From: Thermodesulfobacteriota bacterium
GTDB taxonomy: Bacteria; Desulfobacterota; Desulfobacteria; Desulfobacterales; Desulfosudaceae
Assembly: GCA_040753795.1 (NCBI GenBank)
Contig: JBFMDX010000013.1
Span: forward strand, 1-64,000
DNA: 64,000 nt
Direction: 5' to 3'
In this document: piece by piece, positions 1 to 9,709 of the stretch
How positions within the stretch are numbered: position 1 is the stretch's first letter
How the letters are laid out: each line of letters begins with the position of its first letter
Program-made: the position numbers and the translations under genes
Notes under the pieces: generated by a model
The model's input: the letters and a program-made list of their open reading frames with translations, nothing else
The model's database searches: none
What the model was told of the DNA's origin: nothing

Positions 1-976
1 TGCAGGTATTAAACCAGAACTGGCGGAAGGAGCCATGGGCCCCGGTGTTGTCGGGATTGAAATAAAAACTGGACAGGGACCAGTACTGATCCATGATCGG
101 ATCCCGCTGGACCTGAAAACAGGTCTGCCGCACCAGCGGCATGACGGCGTTATTGAGCCGGGCCATTTCAGCGTTCAGCCAGCCGCTGCTCACCAGGGGC
201 CGGGCCGAAGCATAACCGTAAAGATTGTTGGAGCCGATCACGAATCGCCGTAACTGCTGACGGGACGTGCCCCAGTGATCAAACTCCGCCCTCAACACCA
301 GACCGTAAATCCGCAAGGGGTATTCGGCGGAAAGCCCGGTTTTCATGGCCTCCCAGTTGATGTCCCACTGAGTTTCAGGATAATGGGTGGCCAGGTAGGA
401 CCCGAAGTTCTGCCAGGGGGCGTTGGTGGACTGCAGATAGGCGGATGTGCCCAGATCGAGGGTGCCGGAGCCGGTGCCCATGTAACGGTCATGAATCCGG
501 TCGACCCGGTTGGTATTGGTCATGTAGGGGTTATCGGTCCCGGTACCCGTGTAACTTGCATTAATTTGACTCCCCCCACCCCTCGGGCCGGCGCGGTCTT
601 GCGGACCGAAAACCATGGTGTAGTTGGAGTCCATGGAGGCCATGTCCCCCAGTTCGGCCACCGAGCGGGGGTAGTCCCCCATTTTGAGGGCACCGACTTC
701 TCCGTATGCTTCCAGGTAAATATCGCTGGCAAACCGGACCACGGTAACGGAGGTGGTGGAGCTGTAATAGTTCGGGTCGCTGATGGCCAGTTCACACATT
801 TTGCCGCCTTCCAGCTCACCCATTTCATGATTGGTCATGACGTCCATACCGGCCATACCGGGTAACGGCATAAATGTCGCCAGCAGCAACAGGAGCATTA
901 TCCGAAAGGTCATCTCTAGCCGGACCTTGAATCCGAAACGAATCATCTCCCGCCATCGTACAGCGTGATCGATCAT
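1..976 (-). CDS. Secreted DUF6160/FilA-like protein (partial, runs off left edge)
   Basis: This reading frame is open from an ATG at 976 to the window edge, about 325 codons without a stop. The ATG is preceded by AGGTG with 7-nt spacing. Residues 1-43 form a long basic n-region, a leucine core and a PGMAG end, which reads as a Sec signal peptide. Immediately after it comes M-T-N-H-E-M-G-E-L-E-G-G, the same segment seen in the small secreted proteins at 37-39 kb and a good match to a double-glycine leader. The rest is rich in Tyr, Asn, Ser and Trp, without a domain I recognise. It is probably an exported substrate of the 36.8-46.5 kb secretion locus, placed at the far end of the glycosyltransferase array. 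The family name rests on the N-terminal motif only; the frame and the signal peptide are secure. Confidence 0.7.
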   Translation of the reverse strand, partial: MIDHAVRWREMIRFGFKVRLEMTFRIMLLLLLATFMPLPGMAGMDVMTNHEMGELEGGKMCELAISDPNYYSSTTSVTVVRFASDIYLEAYGEVGALKMGDYPRSVAELGDMASMDSNYTMVFGPQDRAGPRGGGSQINASYTGTGTDNPYMTNTNRVDRIHDRYMGTGSGTLDLGTSAYLQSTNAPWQNFGSYLATHYPETQWDINWEAMKTGLSAEYPLRIYGLVLRAEFDHWGTSRQQLRRFVIGSNNLYGYASARPLVSSGWLNAEMARLNNAVMPLVRQTCFQVQRDPIMDQYWSLSSFYFNPDNTGAHGSFRQFWFNTC

Positions 977-1001
977 AATCAAGCACCTGAATTTGTATCC
1001 G

Positions 1002-1014
1002 CGAACAGTGTTTA
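1002..1014 (-). promoter_or_regulatory. Near-copy of the TAAACA-N-TGTTTA dyad
   Basis: The minus strand reads TAAACACTGTTCG, 11 of 13 positions identical to the perfect dyads at 36844 and 40224. It starts 35 nt downstream of the -35 start, almost the same geometry as at 40 kb (37 nt), so it would cover the transcription start. It is a possible operator for a shared, unidentified regulator. Confidence 0.4.
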
Positions 1015-1017
1015 TGA

Positions 1018-1049
1018 ATTATGGTTGCCGAATCGCGAAAAAATGTCAA
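1018..1049 (-). promoter_or_regulatory. Candidate sigma70 promoter for the minus-strand secreted gene
   Basis: On the minus strand TTGACA (1044-1049) is a perfect -35. CATAAT (1018-1023) is a 5/6 -10, but the spacer is 20 nt, which is long. It lies about 45-70 nt upstream of the ATG at 976 and directly abuts the dyad at 1002-1014. Confidence 0.4.
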
Positions 1050-1130
1050 GGAGAAATTTTGGTTAAGTGATCAAGTAACTTGAAGGTTCTTGAATTCACC
1101 TGACACTTATGCGATGTATAACCCCGTAGC

Positions 1131-1166
1131 CACTTAACACTTAACACTTAACCACTTAACACTTAA
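1131..1166 (+). repeat. Five tandem CACTTAA heptamers ending in a start codon
   Basis: CACTTAA occurs at 1131, 1138, 1145, 1153 and 1160, with one extra C at 1152. The last A of the fifth copy is the A of the ATG of the first TMTC-like gene. No Shine-Dalgarno sequence is visible, so copy-number change would alter the translation start region. Confidence 0.85.
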
Positions 1167-3595
1167 TGTCCTCTTGCATGCACGCGATCATCGAACCTCT
1201 GGCGCCCGGGAAAGAGCGGTGGCGGATACCGGTCGTCTTTATTGCCCTGGGTCTGTTGTGTCTGGCCGTCTACGGCAATACCCTCCGGGCCCCCTTTGTT
1301 TTTGACGACATCCTCAACATCCCGAAAAATCCTCATATCCGGGTACGGGACCTGTCCCTGTCCTTCCTGGCCGACGTTTTCCGGAGCCGCTCCATCACCC
1401 GCCCGATTCCCGTGCTGTCCTTCGCCCTGAATTATTATTTTCACGGCTACCAGGTTTCCGGCTATCATGCGGTCAACTGGCTCATTCATCTGATCAACGG
1501 GCTGCTGGTTTATCTTCTGACCCGGCAGACCCTGGCATTGCTGAAAAAAGAAATTCCGGCGGCGCCTTTTCTGACCGCCGCCCTGTGGCTGGTCAATCCG
1601 GTTCACACCCAGTCGGTCACCTACATTATCCAGCGGATGACCTCCCTGTCCGCCCTGTTTTACCTCGCCGCTCTGGTCATGTACATCCGGGCCAGAACGG
1701 TTTCACCGGACGCCGGGCGCCCCAGGGCCGTCGCGTTTCTGTGGCTGATCGGCAGCGGGGTATCGGGAATATGCGCCCTGGCCTCCAAGGAAAGCGCCAT
1801 CACCCTGCCGCTGATGATTTTCCTCTATGAATGGTTTTTTATCCGCGATCTGGAAGCCGGTTTCATCCGCAGACAGGCCACGACCCTGTTTGCCATGGCG
1901 GCCGCCCTCACCGTCCTTGTCTTCATCTACCTCAAAGGCGACCCGGTCACGGCCATCCTGGCCACCTATGAGAAGAAGCCCTTTACCATGGGGGAGCGCC
2001 TGCTGACCCAGCCCCGGGTGATCGTTCATTATATTTCCCTGCTGCTGCTGCCCCTGCCGGAACGACTGACCGTCGATCACTGGGTGACGGTTTCCACGGC
2101 CCTGACCCGTCCCGCCACCACCCTGCCCGCGCTGGTTCTGCTGCCGCTGGCCGTTATCGCCGCCGTCCGCAAGGCCCGCGGCAACCGCCTGTTCTCTTTT
2201 GCCATCCTGTGGTTTCTGGGGGTCCTGGCGGTGGAATCGTCCGTCATTGGCCTGGCCATGCTGGTCGAGCACCGCACCTATCTTCCTTCGGTTTTTCCGT
2301 TCATGGCCATGGTCTGCGTTCTCATGCAACGCATCGCCCCCCGTCGGCTGGCCATGGCAACGATCGTTCTGCTGATCGCCGTTTGCGGGTTCTGGACCCG
2401 GCAGCGGAACGGGGTCTGGACCGACGACGTCCGCCTCTGGCAGGACGCCATTGAAAAGTCGCCCGCCAGTTTCATCGCCTACAACAACCTGGGCATGGCC
2501 CTCGGCAAACAATGCCGGAACGAAGAAGGGATCACCGCCTGTCTTCGATCCATCGCCCTTTCCCCGCCCAAAGTCAACACGGCTGACGCCTATAACAATA
2601 TCGCCAGAATGTATGATGCCCTGGGCGACACCGAAAAGGCCATTGAATACGGCCAGCGGGCCGTCCAGATCAATCCGAACCTGGCGGAAGCGCACATGAA
2701 CCTGGGCAGCGCCCTGCTGGCGTCAAATCGTCTGGACGAGGCCGTCACCCACCTGGAGACCTCGGTCCGTCTGTCCCCATGGCTGACACCCGCCTATCCC
2801 CTGCTGGCCCGGGCCGGTTACCAGAAAGACGGAAACATCAACCGGGCCATGGATCTCTGCCGCCGGGCCCTGGCGGTGGATCCCGATTTCGCCGACGCCG
2901 AAGTCATGCTGGGCGCCCTGCTGCAGCATGGGGGGAATCCGCACCAGGGGCTGTTTCACCTGAAACGGGTGCTCGACCGGTTACCGTCCCATCCCCAGGC
3001 CAATTTAAACGCCGGCATCGCCTTAAACCGGCTGAACCGGCCGGAAGAGGCCGTCGCCTGTCTCACCCGGGCCGCGGAAGCCCTGCCGAAAATGGCCCTG
3101 GCCCGGGCCGAACTGGGATCGGGGCTGCTGGCCGCCAACCGCCTGGATGAGGCCCGGACGGAGCTGACCCGGTCTCTGGATCTGTCACCGGACGATCCCG
3201 CGGTTCTGGCAAAACTGGCCCTGATCAGCGAAAAAAAACAGCAATGGAACGAAGCCGTCTACTACTACCGCAGGGCTTTGTCGGTCGTTCCCGACACCCC
3301 GGAACTGCTCAACCAGCTGGCGGTAGCACTGGCCAACGGCCAGGCATTCAATGAAGCCGCCGGGATCCTGGAAAAACTGGAAAAACTGCTGCCCGAAGCC
3401 CCGACGGTGTCATTCAACCTGGCCTGCCTGTATGCCCGGCAGAACCAGACCGACAGGGCCCTGGGTCAACTGGAAAAGGCGATGGAAAAAGGATACCATG
3501 ATATTAAGGCGTTGCGGACGGATCCGGATCTGGAATCGATCCGCGGCACGCCTCGCTTTCAACAGATGATGAATAACCTGAAAGACACCCCATGA
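1166..3595 (+). CDS. TMTC-like GT-C glycosyltransferase with TPR domain (array member 1)
   Basis: This 809-residue inner-membrane protein has about ten hydrophobic segments in residues 20-415 and TPRs from about 425 to the end. The membrane half carries blocks that align with eukaryotic TMTC O-mannosyltransferases: FVFDD (Asp47/Asp48) in the first loop, NPVHTQSVTYIIQRM near 143, SKE near 205 and EHRTYLPS near 367 (TMTC has HPVHTEAV and ERVLYIPS). The expected reaction is transfer of a lipid-linked sugar to protein on the periplasmic face, with the TPRs selecting acceptor or partner. The TPRs are of the 34-residue type and end in the NLACLYA...GY...DPDLESIR cap. The ATG at 1166 lacks an SD; ATG 1178 is an alternative. 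Its stop overlaps the next gene. Enzyme chemistry is inferred. Confidence 0.85.
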   Translation: MSSCMHAIIEPLAPGKERWRIPVVFIALGLLCLAVYGNTLRAPFVFDDILNIPKNPHIRVRDLSLSFLADVFRSRSITRPIPVLSFALNYYFHGYQVSGYHAVNWLIHLINGLLVYLLTRQTLALLKKEIPAAPFLTAALWLVNPVHTQSVTYIIQRMTSLSALFYLAALVMYIRARTVSPDAGRPRAVAFLWLIGSGVSGICALASKESAITLPLMIFLYEWFFIRDLEAGFIRRQATTLFAMAAALTVLVFIYLKGDPVTAILATYEKKPFTMGERLLTQPRVIVHYISLLLLPLPERLTVDHWVTVSTALTRPATTLPALVLLPLAVIAAVRKARGNRLFSFAILWFLGVLAVESSVIGLAMLVEHRTYLPSVFPFMAMVCVLMQRIAPRRLAMATIVLLIAVCGFWTRQRNGVWTDDVRLWQDAIEKSPASFIAYNNLGMALGKQCRNEEGITACLRSIALSPPKVNTADAYNNIARMYDALGDTEKAIEYGQRAVQINPNLAEAHMNLGSALLASNRLDEAVTHLETSVRLSPWLTPAYPLLARAGYQKDGNINRAMDLCRRALAVDPDFADAEVMLGALLQHGGNPHQGLFHLKRVLDRLPSHPQANLNAGIALNRLNRPEEAVACLTRAAEALPKMALARAELGSGLLAANRLDEARTELTRSLDLSPDDPAVLAKLALISEKKQQWNEAVYYYRRALSVVPDTPELLNQLAVALANGQAFNEAAGILEKLEKLLPEAPTVSFNLACLYARQNQTDRALGQLEKAMEKGYHDIKALRTDPDLESIRGTPRFQQMMNNLKDTP

Positions 3596-5760
3596 CCCCC
3601 GGCCATTCCGACAGCGCCATGGTTTTCCGGAAAGCGGCTCCGGCCGTTTTTCTGATGATTTACGCCATCGGCGCGCTGGTCTACGGCAATTCTCTTACGG
3701 CGCCGTTTTATTGCGATGACCTCTCCCTGATCAGCGAAAATCCCCATATCCGCCTGACCCGGCTAACCAAAGAGCAACTCACTGATGCCATAAGGAACAA
3801 CCCCGCGGGCAGGATCCTGCCCCTAATGACTTTTGCCGCCAATTACTACCTGCATCAATATCGGGAAAGCGGTTACCATCTGACCAATCTTCTTCTGCAT
3901 GTATTTAACGGCTGGCTGGTTTTCTGTCTGGCCTGGCAGACCTTTCGCCTGACGGGAAGCAAGCCCTTTTTCCCGTCTCTGGTGACCGCTATGCTCTGGC
4001 TGGTCCAGCCCGCGCATACCCAGTCCGTAACCTATATTGTCCAGCGCATGAACGCCATGGCCGTCCTGTTCTACCTCCTGGCCATGATCTGCTATGTCCG
4101 GGCCCGAACCCGTCAGGAGCGGGACGCCCGCAAAGGCGTCACCGCCCTGTGGTTTTCCGGCTGCTGCCTGGCCGGGCTGGCCGGCCTGATGTCCAAGCAG
4201 ATTGTCGCCACCCTGCCGGCATTTATCTTCCTGTATGAGTGGTTTTTTTTCCGGAACCTGGACAGCGGCTGGCTGCGGCGGCGTTGGCGGTGGCCGCTTC
4301 TGGCGATCCTGTTGTGCGTTTTCTTCGCCGGCATCTATCTGGGCGGCCACCCCCTGGCGCGGATAGCGGACACCTATCAAGGCAAACCGTTCACCCCCGG
4401 ACAGCGCCTGCTGACCCAGCCGTCGGTTCTGGTCTATTATCTGTCTTTGCTGTTCTATCCCCATCCGGACCGGCTGACCCTGAACTATGATTTCCCCATC
4501 TCCCGTGCTGTCACCGACCCGGTGACAACCGCGCTGGCCCTGGCGGCCCTGGCGGCCCTGGTCGTCCTGGCCGTAAAAACGGCCCGGCGACAGCGGCTGC
4601 TGTCATTTGCCGTTTTCTGGTATCTGGGGTCCCTGGCGGTCGAGTCTTCCCTGATCGGTCTGGCCATGGCTTTCGAACACCGCCTGTATCTTCCCTCAAT
4701 CTTCCCGGCCATGGCCGCGGCCGCCCTCCTGATCCGGCTCGTCCGGTCCAGGGGGGTGGCGATCATTCTGGCCGGTGGGATCATCATTGCCGGCGGGTAC
4801 TGGACGTACCAGCGGAACATCACCTGGCAGGACCGGGTCTCCTTCTGGCGAGACGGCTGCATGAAGTCGCCGCGGCTGGTCTCCCCCCGGAATGACTACG
4901 GACTGGCCCTGGCCGAAGCCGGGGAGGTGGAAAAGGCCAGGGACGAGTATGAAAAAGCCCTGGCTCTCCCCCATGGCGAAAAAGGGCCGGTTCACTACAA
5001 CCGGGGGTTGCTCTCCTATCAATCCGGAGATATGGCGGCGGCGGAAAACGAATTCCGGCAGGCCATTTCATTGCAGCCGGATTTCGCCGGAGCCCTGACA
5101 AGCATGGGTATCATCGCGACCGAAAAGGGAAGCCCGGTGGAAGCCTTGCCGCTGCTGGAAACCGCCGTTCGCCTTTGCCCGAGCGATTCCGAAGCTCATA
5201 ACGCCCTGGGCAGGGCCTATTATCAGGCCGGTCAGGTGGAACCGGCCATCCGCCACGGCCGCCGGGCACTGGAACTGGACCCGGGAAACGCCGCCGCAGC
5301 AAACAATCTTGGGGCCATCTTCCTGGGGACCGGCGATGCCGGGGAAGCCCTGCCCCACTTGAAAAGAGCCCTGGAGCTGTCGCCCGACCTGGCGGAAACC
5401 AATATTAATATCGGCATCGCTTACGACAAGCTGAACGACCCCGTGACGGCGGCGTTTCATCTTTTCCGGGCGGTCTACCTGGCGCCGGACGCTCCGGTCG
5501 CCCGCGCCGAACTCGGTCTTTTCCTGGTGCGGCAGGAAAAATACCAGGACGCGAGGACGCACCTGGAAAAGGCCCTGGCCCTGCGGCCCGATTTTTCCAA
5601 GGCGCGGCTGGCCCTGTCGGCGGCTCTGGCCGGACAGGGCCTGACGGACGAGGCCGTTGCCCAGTGCCGGAAAGTCCTCGCCGACCACCCGGAACATGCC
5701 GGTGCCAGCCAACAAATGAGAGCGCTTACGACCAGATCCGGTGAAAAGGCCGATGAATAG
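3592..5760 (+). CDS. TMTC-like GT-C glycosyltransferase with TPR domain (array member 2)
   Basis: This 722-residue paralogue starts at the ATG of an ATGA overlap with the preceding stop, so translation is probably coupled. Its first-loop acidic pair is kept, but in the form FYCDD (Asp42/Asp43). The second block reads QPAHTQSVTYIVQRMN and the third SKQ instead of SKE. EHRLYLPSIFP is intact. TPRs of the 34-residue type run from about residue 420 to 710. Unlike member 1 it lacks the end-of-group cap and finishes with a short charged tail. Its gene overlaps the next in the same way, placing it in one operon with 1166-13842. Confidence 0.85.
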   Translation: MTPGHSDSAMVFRKAAPAVFLMIYAIGALVYGNSLTAPFYCDDLSLISENPHIRLTRLTKEQLTDAIRNNPAGRILPLMTFAANYYLHQYRESGYHLTNLLLHVFNGWLVFCLAWQTFRLTGSKPFFPSLVTAMLWLVQPAHTQSVTYIVQRMNAMAVLFYLLAMICYVRARTRQERDARKGVTALWFSGCCLAGLAGLMSKQIVATLPAFIFLYEWFFFRNLDSGWLRRRWRWPLLAILLCVFFAGIYLGGHPLARIADTYQGKPFTPGQRLLTQPSVLVYYLSLLFYPHPDRLTLNYDFPISRAVTDPVTTALALAALAALVVLAVKTARRQRLLSFAVFWYLGSLAVESSLIGLAMAFEHRLYLPSIFPAMAAAALLIRLVRSRGVAIILAGGIIIAGGYWTYQRNITWQDRVSFWRDGCMKSPRLVSPRNDYGLALAEAGEVEKARDEYEKALALPHGEKGPVHYNRGLLSYQSGDMAAAENEFRQAISLQPDFAGALTSMGIIATEKGSPVEALPLLETAVRLCPSDSEAHNALGRAYYQAGQVEPAIRHGRRALELDPGNAAAANNLGAIFLGTGDAGEALPHLKRALELSPDLAETNINIGIAYDKLNDPVTAAFHLFRAVYLAPDAPVARAELGLFLVRQEKYQDARTHLEKALALRPDFSKARLALSAALAGQGLTDEAVAQCRKVLADHPEHAGASQQMRALTTRSGEKADE

Positions 5761-7867
5761 GCGCTGCCCCCACTCCAACCTGCTGCATCACCCGCTGGCC
5801 GCGGCGGGTATAGTGGTTCTGGTTGCCCTGGCGGTCTATGGCCATACGCTGTCGGCGCCGTTCGTGTTTGACGATGACGGTATTATTGCCGACAACCCCC
5901 AGATCATGGTCAGCGGCCTTACCTGGCAGGCGTTGACCAATTTATTTGAAGGCCCTTCCGCCCGCCGCCCCCTGGCCAAACTGACGTTTCTACTGAACTA
6001 CGCTCTACACCGCCTGGATGTCACCGGTTACCGCCTCGTCAATCTTGCTCTCCATATTGTCAACGCCCTGCTGGTATATTATCTGACGCGGCTTACTCTG
6101 GGCATGATGCATCAGAACACGCGATCGACACCGCTGCTGGCCTGCCTTCTCTGGCTGGCGCTGCCGCCGCACATTCAATCCGTCACCTATATCGTCAAAC
6201 GCATGAACCTGCTGGCCACGGTGTTCTACCTGCTGGCACTGATATGCTATATTCAGGGGCGGATCCGTCTGGGCATGAACGCCGGCAAAAAAAAAGCGGC
6301 CATCCTGTTTTCCGGATGCGCCCTGTGCGGATTGGTCGGCCTGACCGCCAGGGAAACGATCGTCGCCCTGCCGGCATTCCTCTTTCTGTATGAATGGTAC
6401 TTCTTCCGGAACCTGGACGCCGCCTGGTTGAAAAAACGTTTCCCCTGGCTGTTGATCATCGGAATTTTATGCGGGTTTCTTGCCGTTGTCTGTCTTGGCG
6501 GCCACCCCCTGGAACGGATAGCCGAGACGTACCGGGACAAGCCGTTCACCCCCGGCCAGCGGTTGCTGACCCAGCCGCGGGTGGTCATCTACTTTGTGTC
6601 ATTGCTGCTCTACCCCCATCCGGACCGGCTGACCCTGGATTACGACTTTCCTCTGTCGCTGTCGCTGATGGACCCGCTTCCCACGATAGCGGCCCTGGCA
6701 GCCCTGGCCGGGCTGATCGTCCTGGCAATAGCCGCGGCCCGGGAACACCCGCTGCCGTCGTTCGCCATTTTCTGGTTTCTGGGCAACCTGGCTATCGAGT
6801 CCTCGTTCATCGGCCTGCCCCTCATCTTCGAACACCGCACCTACCTGCCGTCGATATTTCCGGTCATGGCCGTTGTCGCGTCGGCAGCCGCTCATATCCG
6901 GCCCGCCAGAACAGGGGTTTTTGTCCTGACGGCAGCGATCTGCCTGTGCGGCCTGTGGACCTGGCAGCGAAATGGCGTGTGGCTGACCCATATCGATCTC
7001 TGGCGGGACAGTGTCAAAAAAGCGCCGGGAAACGCCAGGGCCTGCCATAACCTCGGTCTGGCGCTGGAACGTTCCGGTGATTACCCCCAGGCCATCCAAT
7101 GGTTTCGCAGAAGCCTGGACCTGGCCGGCCGCCGGTTGGAAAAAGGGTCCCCGGCAATCGCCCAGATCAACAACAGCCTCGGCGCGGCGCTGCTGGAAAC
7201 AGGAGCTTATCAGGAGGCCATCACAAGCCTGCGGACGGCCTTAAGCGTTCAGACGGAAAGCTTCGCGGCCGAGGGGCTGGATACCGCTGAAATTCACAAT
7301 AACCTGGGGGTGGCTTATCTCCGGACCGGCGATGTGGACCTGGCCCTGTCCCATGCCCGCCAGGCGTTGGAAATGAGGATTTCAGGGGCCGGAGCGGACA
7401 GCATGGAGGCCGCCGAGTCGCTGAACAATCTGGGACTGGTTTACGAGCGCCAGAGGGATTATAATCGGGCCGCGGCCTGTTTTCAGGAAGCGCTGCGGGT
7501 GTTTCGTCATAAAGCGGGGGATGAAGACAACCGCACGGCCACCGCCTGGAATAATCTGGGGATGGTGGCCCTGCGCCAGAACGACGTACCCCGGGCACTC
7601 GCCTGTTTCAACCAGGCCCTGGCCATCCGGCTCCGGCTCCTGGGGCCCCGGCATCCTTCTTCCGCGGAAATTGATTACAACCTGGGCCTGGCCTGCCTGG
7701 CCCGGGGCGACGCCGGTCTGGCGGCAACCCATTTCCGACAGGCCCTGACCGTTTTCCGGGACCGGTTCGGCGACGGCCATCCCGCCACCCGGACCGTCCT
7801 GGAAAGGTTATCCGGCCTGGAACCGGCCGCCGGCCCGGAATCGGAGGAAACGGCCCATGACGATTAG
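5753..7867 (+). CDS. TMTC-like GT-C glycosyltransferase with KLC-type TPRs (array member 3)
   Basis: This is about 704 residues. I start it at ATG 5753, which overlaps the upstream stop; an in-frame GTG at 5741 adds four residues. The first-loop block is FVFDDDG. The second block diverges (LPPHIQSVTYIVKRMN, with Lys for the usual Gln), the third is ARE, and EHRTYLPSIFP is kept. From about residue 420 the TPRs change type: units of about 42 residues with ALEMR/ALAIRLRLLG-like second helices and a loop ending in HP, as in kinesin-light-chain-like TPR_12 repeats. There is no end-of-group cap. This TPR class is shared with the next two genes only. Confidence 0.83.
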   Translation: MNRRCPHSNLLHHPLAAAGIVVLVALAVYGHTLSAPFVFDDDGIIADNPQIMVSGLTWQALTNLFEGPSARRPLAKLTFLLNYALHRLDVTGYRLVNLALHIVNALLVYYLTRLTLGMMHQNTRSTPLLACLLWLALPPHIQSVTYIVKRMNLLATVFYLLALICYIQGRIRLGMNAGKKKAAILFSGCALCGLVGLTARETIVALPAFLFLYEWYFFRNLDAAWLKKRFPWLLIIGILCGFLAVVCLGGHPLERIAETYRDKPFTPGQRLLTQPRVVIYFVSLLLYPHPDRLTLDYDFPLSLSLMDPLPTIAALAALAGLIVLAIAAAREHPLPSFAIFWFLGNLAIESSFIGLPLIFEHRTYLPSIFPVMAVVASAAAHIRPARTGVFVLTAAICLCGLWTWQRNGVWLTHIDLWRDSVKKAPGNARACHNLGLALERSGDYPQAIQWFRRSLDLAGRRLEKGSPAIAQINNSLGAALLETGAYQEAITSLRTALSVQTESFAAEGLDTAEIHNNLGVAYLRTGDVDLALSHARQALEMRISGAGADSMEAAESLNNLGLVYERQRDYNRAAACFQEALRVFRHKAGDEDNRTATAWNNLGMVALRQNDVPRALACFNQALAIRLRLLGPRHPSSAEIDYNLGLACLARGDAGLAATHFRQALTVFRDRFGDGHPATRTVLERLSGLEPAAGPESEETAHDD

Positions 7868-9692
7868 TCAAAAGCCTTTCCGGGTCATGATCAGCCTGGC
7901 GGGTTTCATCGTTCTTGCCGTAATGGCCGCGGGGATTTACGCCAATTCTTTCCCGGCCTCGTTCGTATTCGACGATTACGGGCTGATCGTCGACAATCCC
8001 CAGATCCGGATGAAGGGCGTCACGGCGGAAGCGTTCAGGGATTTGTGCCGGCCGCCATGCAACCGTATCCTGGCTATGGCCTCTTTTGCGCTCAATTACG
8101 CCGTTCACGGGCTTAACGCCCACGGATACCGCCTGGTCAACCTGCTCATTCACGTGATCACCGCCTGGCTGATCTTTCGCCTGACCCGGCAAACCCTCCG
8201 CCGCTCCGGAACGGAAAGCGACCTGGCGGCTTTTTTCACCGCCTTAATCTGGCTGGTCATACCGATCCATACCCAGTCCGTAACCTACATCGTCCAGCGC
8301 ATGAACGCTCTGGCGGCCCTGTTCTACCTTCTTTCTCTGTCATGTTATGTTCAGGCCAGAGAATCCCGGGTCAGCGGTGCCGGAGGAGGAAAGGTCGCCG
8401 CCGGCTTTGTCGGCTGCCTCCTGGCCGGCGTGCTCGGCCTGGTTTCCAAGGAAACGGTCGCCACCCTGCCGGCGTTTCTTTTTCTGTATGAATGGTTTTT
8501 CTTTCAGAATCTGGACCGGAAATGGCTGAAAAAGCATCTTCCCCGCCTGGGCATGGTCATCCTGGTGTGCGGCCTGATCGCCTTCTTCTATCTCGGAGGG
8601 CATCCGCTGGAAAGGATCGCCGCGACATATCAGGACCAGCCGTTCACGCCGGTGCAACGGTTACTCACCGAGCCGGCGGTGATCGCCTACTATCTGTCCC
8701 TGCTGGTTTACCCGCACCCGAACCGGCTGATTTTAGACTATGATTTCCCCCAGGCCCGGGCGCTGACCGATCCGGCCACCACCCTGCTGTCACTGGCGGC
8801 CCTGGCGGCCCTGGTGATCATGGCCGTTGTCTCGGCCCGTAAGAACCGGCTCCTGTCGTTTGCCATTGCCTGGTTTTTCGGCAATCTGGCCATCGAATCA
8901 TCGGTCATCGGACTGGCGCCGGTCTTCGAACATCGTCTCTATCTGCCCACGGTCATGCCGGTCATGGCCGGCGTCACCCTGATGTTACGGTACGTTCACC
9001 CCCGCCGGGCGGGAGTACTTCTCATGGCAGTCGCCATCGGTGTCGGCGGACTCTGGACCTGGCAGCGCAACCGTCACTGGCAAAACGAGTACTCACTCTG
9101 GCGGGACGGCGTCATGAAAACGCCGGCCAACCCCCGGGCCTGCCACAACCTGGCGCTGGCCCTGGACCGCGCCGGCGATTCTGCCGGAGCCATCGATTTC
9201 TACCGTCAAAGCCTGGGCCTGGCCATCAGCCGTCTGGGCGGCGGTCATCCGGAAATCGCCAATATCGGCAACAATCTCGGCGCTTCCCTGCTGAAAACCA
9301 GACGGTTCCAGGAAGCCAGGGAGTATTTTGAGCTGGCATTACGGCACGATGAAAAGGCCGGCCGGCCGGATCGAACATTGACCGTTCAGATCTTCAAAAA
9401 CCTGGGCATAACGGAACAGCGTCTGGGAAACCCCGGCGCCGCTATCGGGCTCTATCAACAGGCCCTGGCCGTCTGGACTGGCGCGACCAGCCCGCCGGAT
9501 GCGGATATCGCCGAAATTTACAACAACCTGGGCGTGGCCTACGGCGCCGTTGGCGATCGCCGCCAGGCGGAAGCGTGCTACCGCCGGGCGCTGATGCTGT
9601 TCCGCCTCCTTCTTGGTGAAGATCATCCCTACACCAGAACCGCCCAAGACAACCTGTCCGCCCTGGAAGTCCCGGCGGATGGTGAGCCGTAA
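7857..9692 (+). CDS. TMTC-like GT-C glycosyltransferase with KLC-type TPRs (array member 4)
   Basis: At 611 residues this is one of the shortest members. The ATG at 7857 has a strong GGAGGAA SD and overlaps the upstream gene by 11 nt. Motifs are FVFDDYG, IPIHTQSVTYIVQRMN, SKE and EHRLYLPTVMP. The membrane half (to about residue 415) is full length; only the TPR part is short, with about four 42-residue repeats that include LGGGHPE and LGEDHPYTRT loops. The sequence ends directly after the last repeat. Substrate or partner choice probably differs from the members with 34-residue repeats. Confidence 0.83.
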   Translation: MTISQKPFRVMISLAGFIVLAVMAAGIYANSFPASFVFDDYGLIVDNPQIRMKGVTAEAFRDLCRPPCNRILAMASFALNYAVHGLNAHGYRLVNLLIHVITAWLIFRLTRQTLRRSGTESDLAAFFTALIWLVIPIHTQSVTYIVQRMNALAALFYLLSLSCYVQARESRVSGAGGGKVAAGFVGCLLAGVLGLVSKETVATLPAFLFLYEWFFFQNLDRKWLKKHLPRLGMVILVCGLIAFFYLGGHPLERIAATYQDQPFTPVQRLLTEPAVIAYYLSLLVYPHPNRLILDYDFPQARALTDPATTLLSLAALAALVIMAVVSARKNRLLSFAIAWFFGNLAIESSVIGLAPVFEHRLYLPTVMPVMAGVTLMLRYVHPRRAGVLLMAVAIGVGGLWTWQRNRHWQNEYSLWRDGVMKTPANPRACHNLALALDRAGDSAGAIDFYRQSLGLAISRLGGGHPEIANIGNNLGASLLKTRRFQEAREYFELALRHDEKAGRPDRTLTVQIFKNLGITEQRLGNPGAAIGLYQQALAVWTGATSPPDADIAEIYNNLGVAYGAVGDRRQAEACYRRALMLFRLLLGEDHPYTRTAQDNLSALEVPADGEP

Positions 9693-9709
9693 GGAGAGGG
9701 GGGAAAGAC

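Noticed and set aside
275-865. Plus-strand 196-codon open frame
   Set aside because: It is antisense to the minus-strand secreted gene 1-976, which has a signal peptide, an SD and a leader motif; the plus frame has a biased Gly/Val/His composition and no domain.
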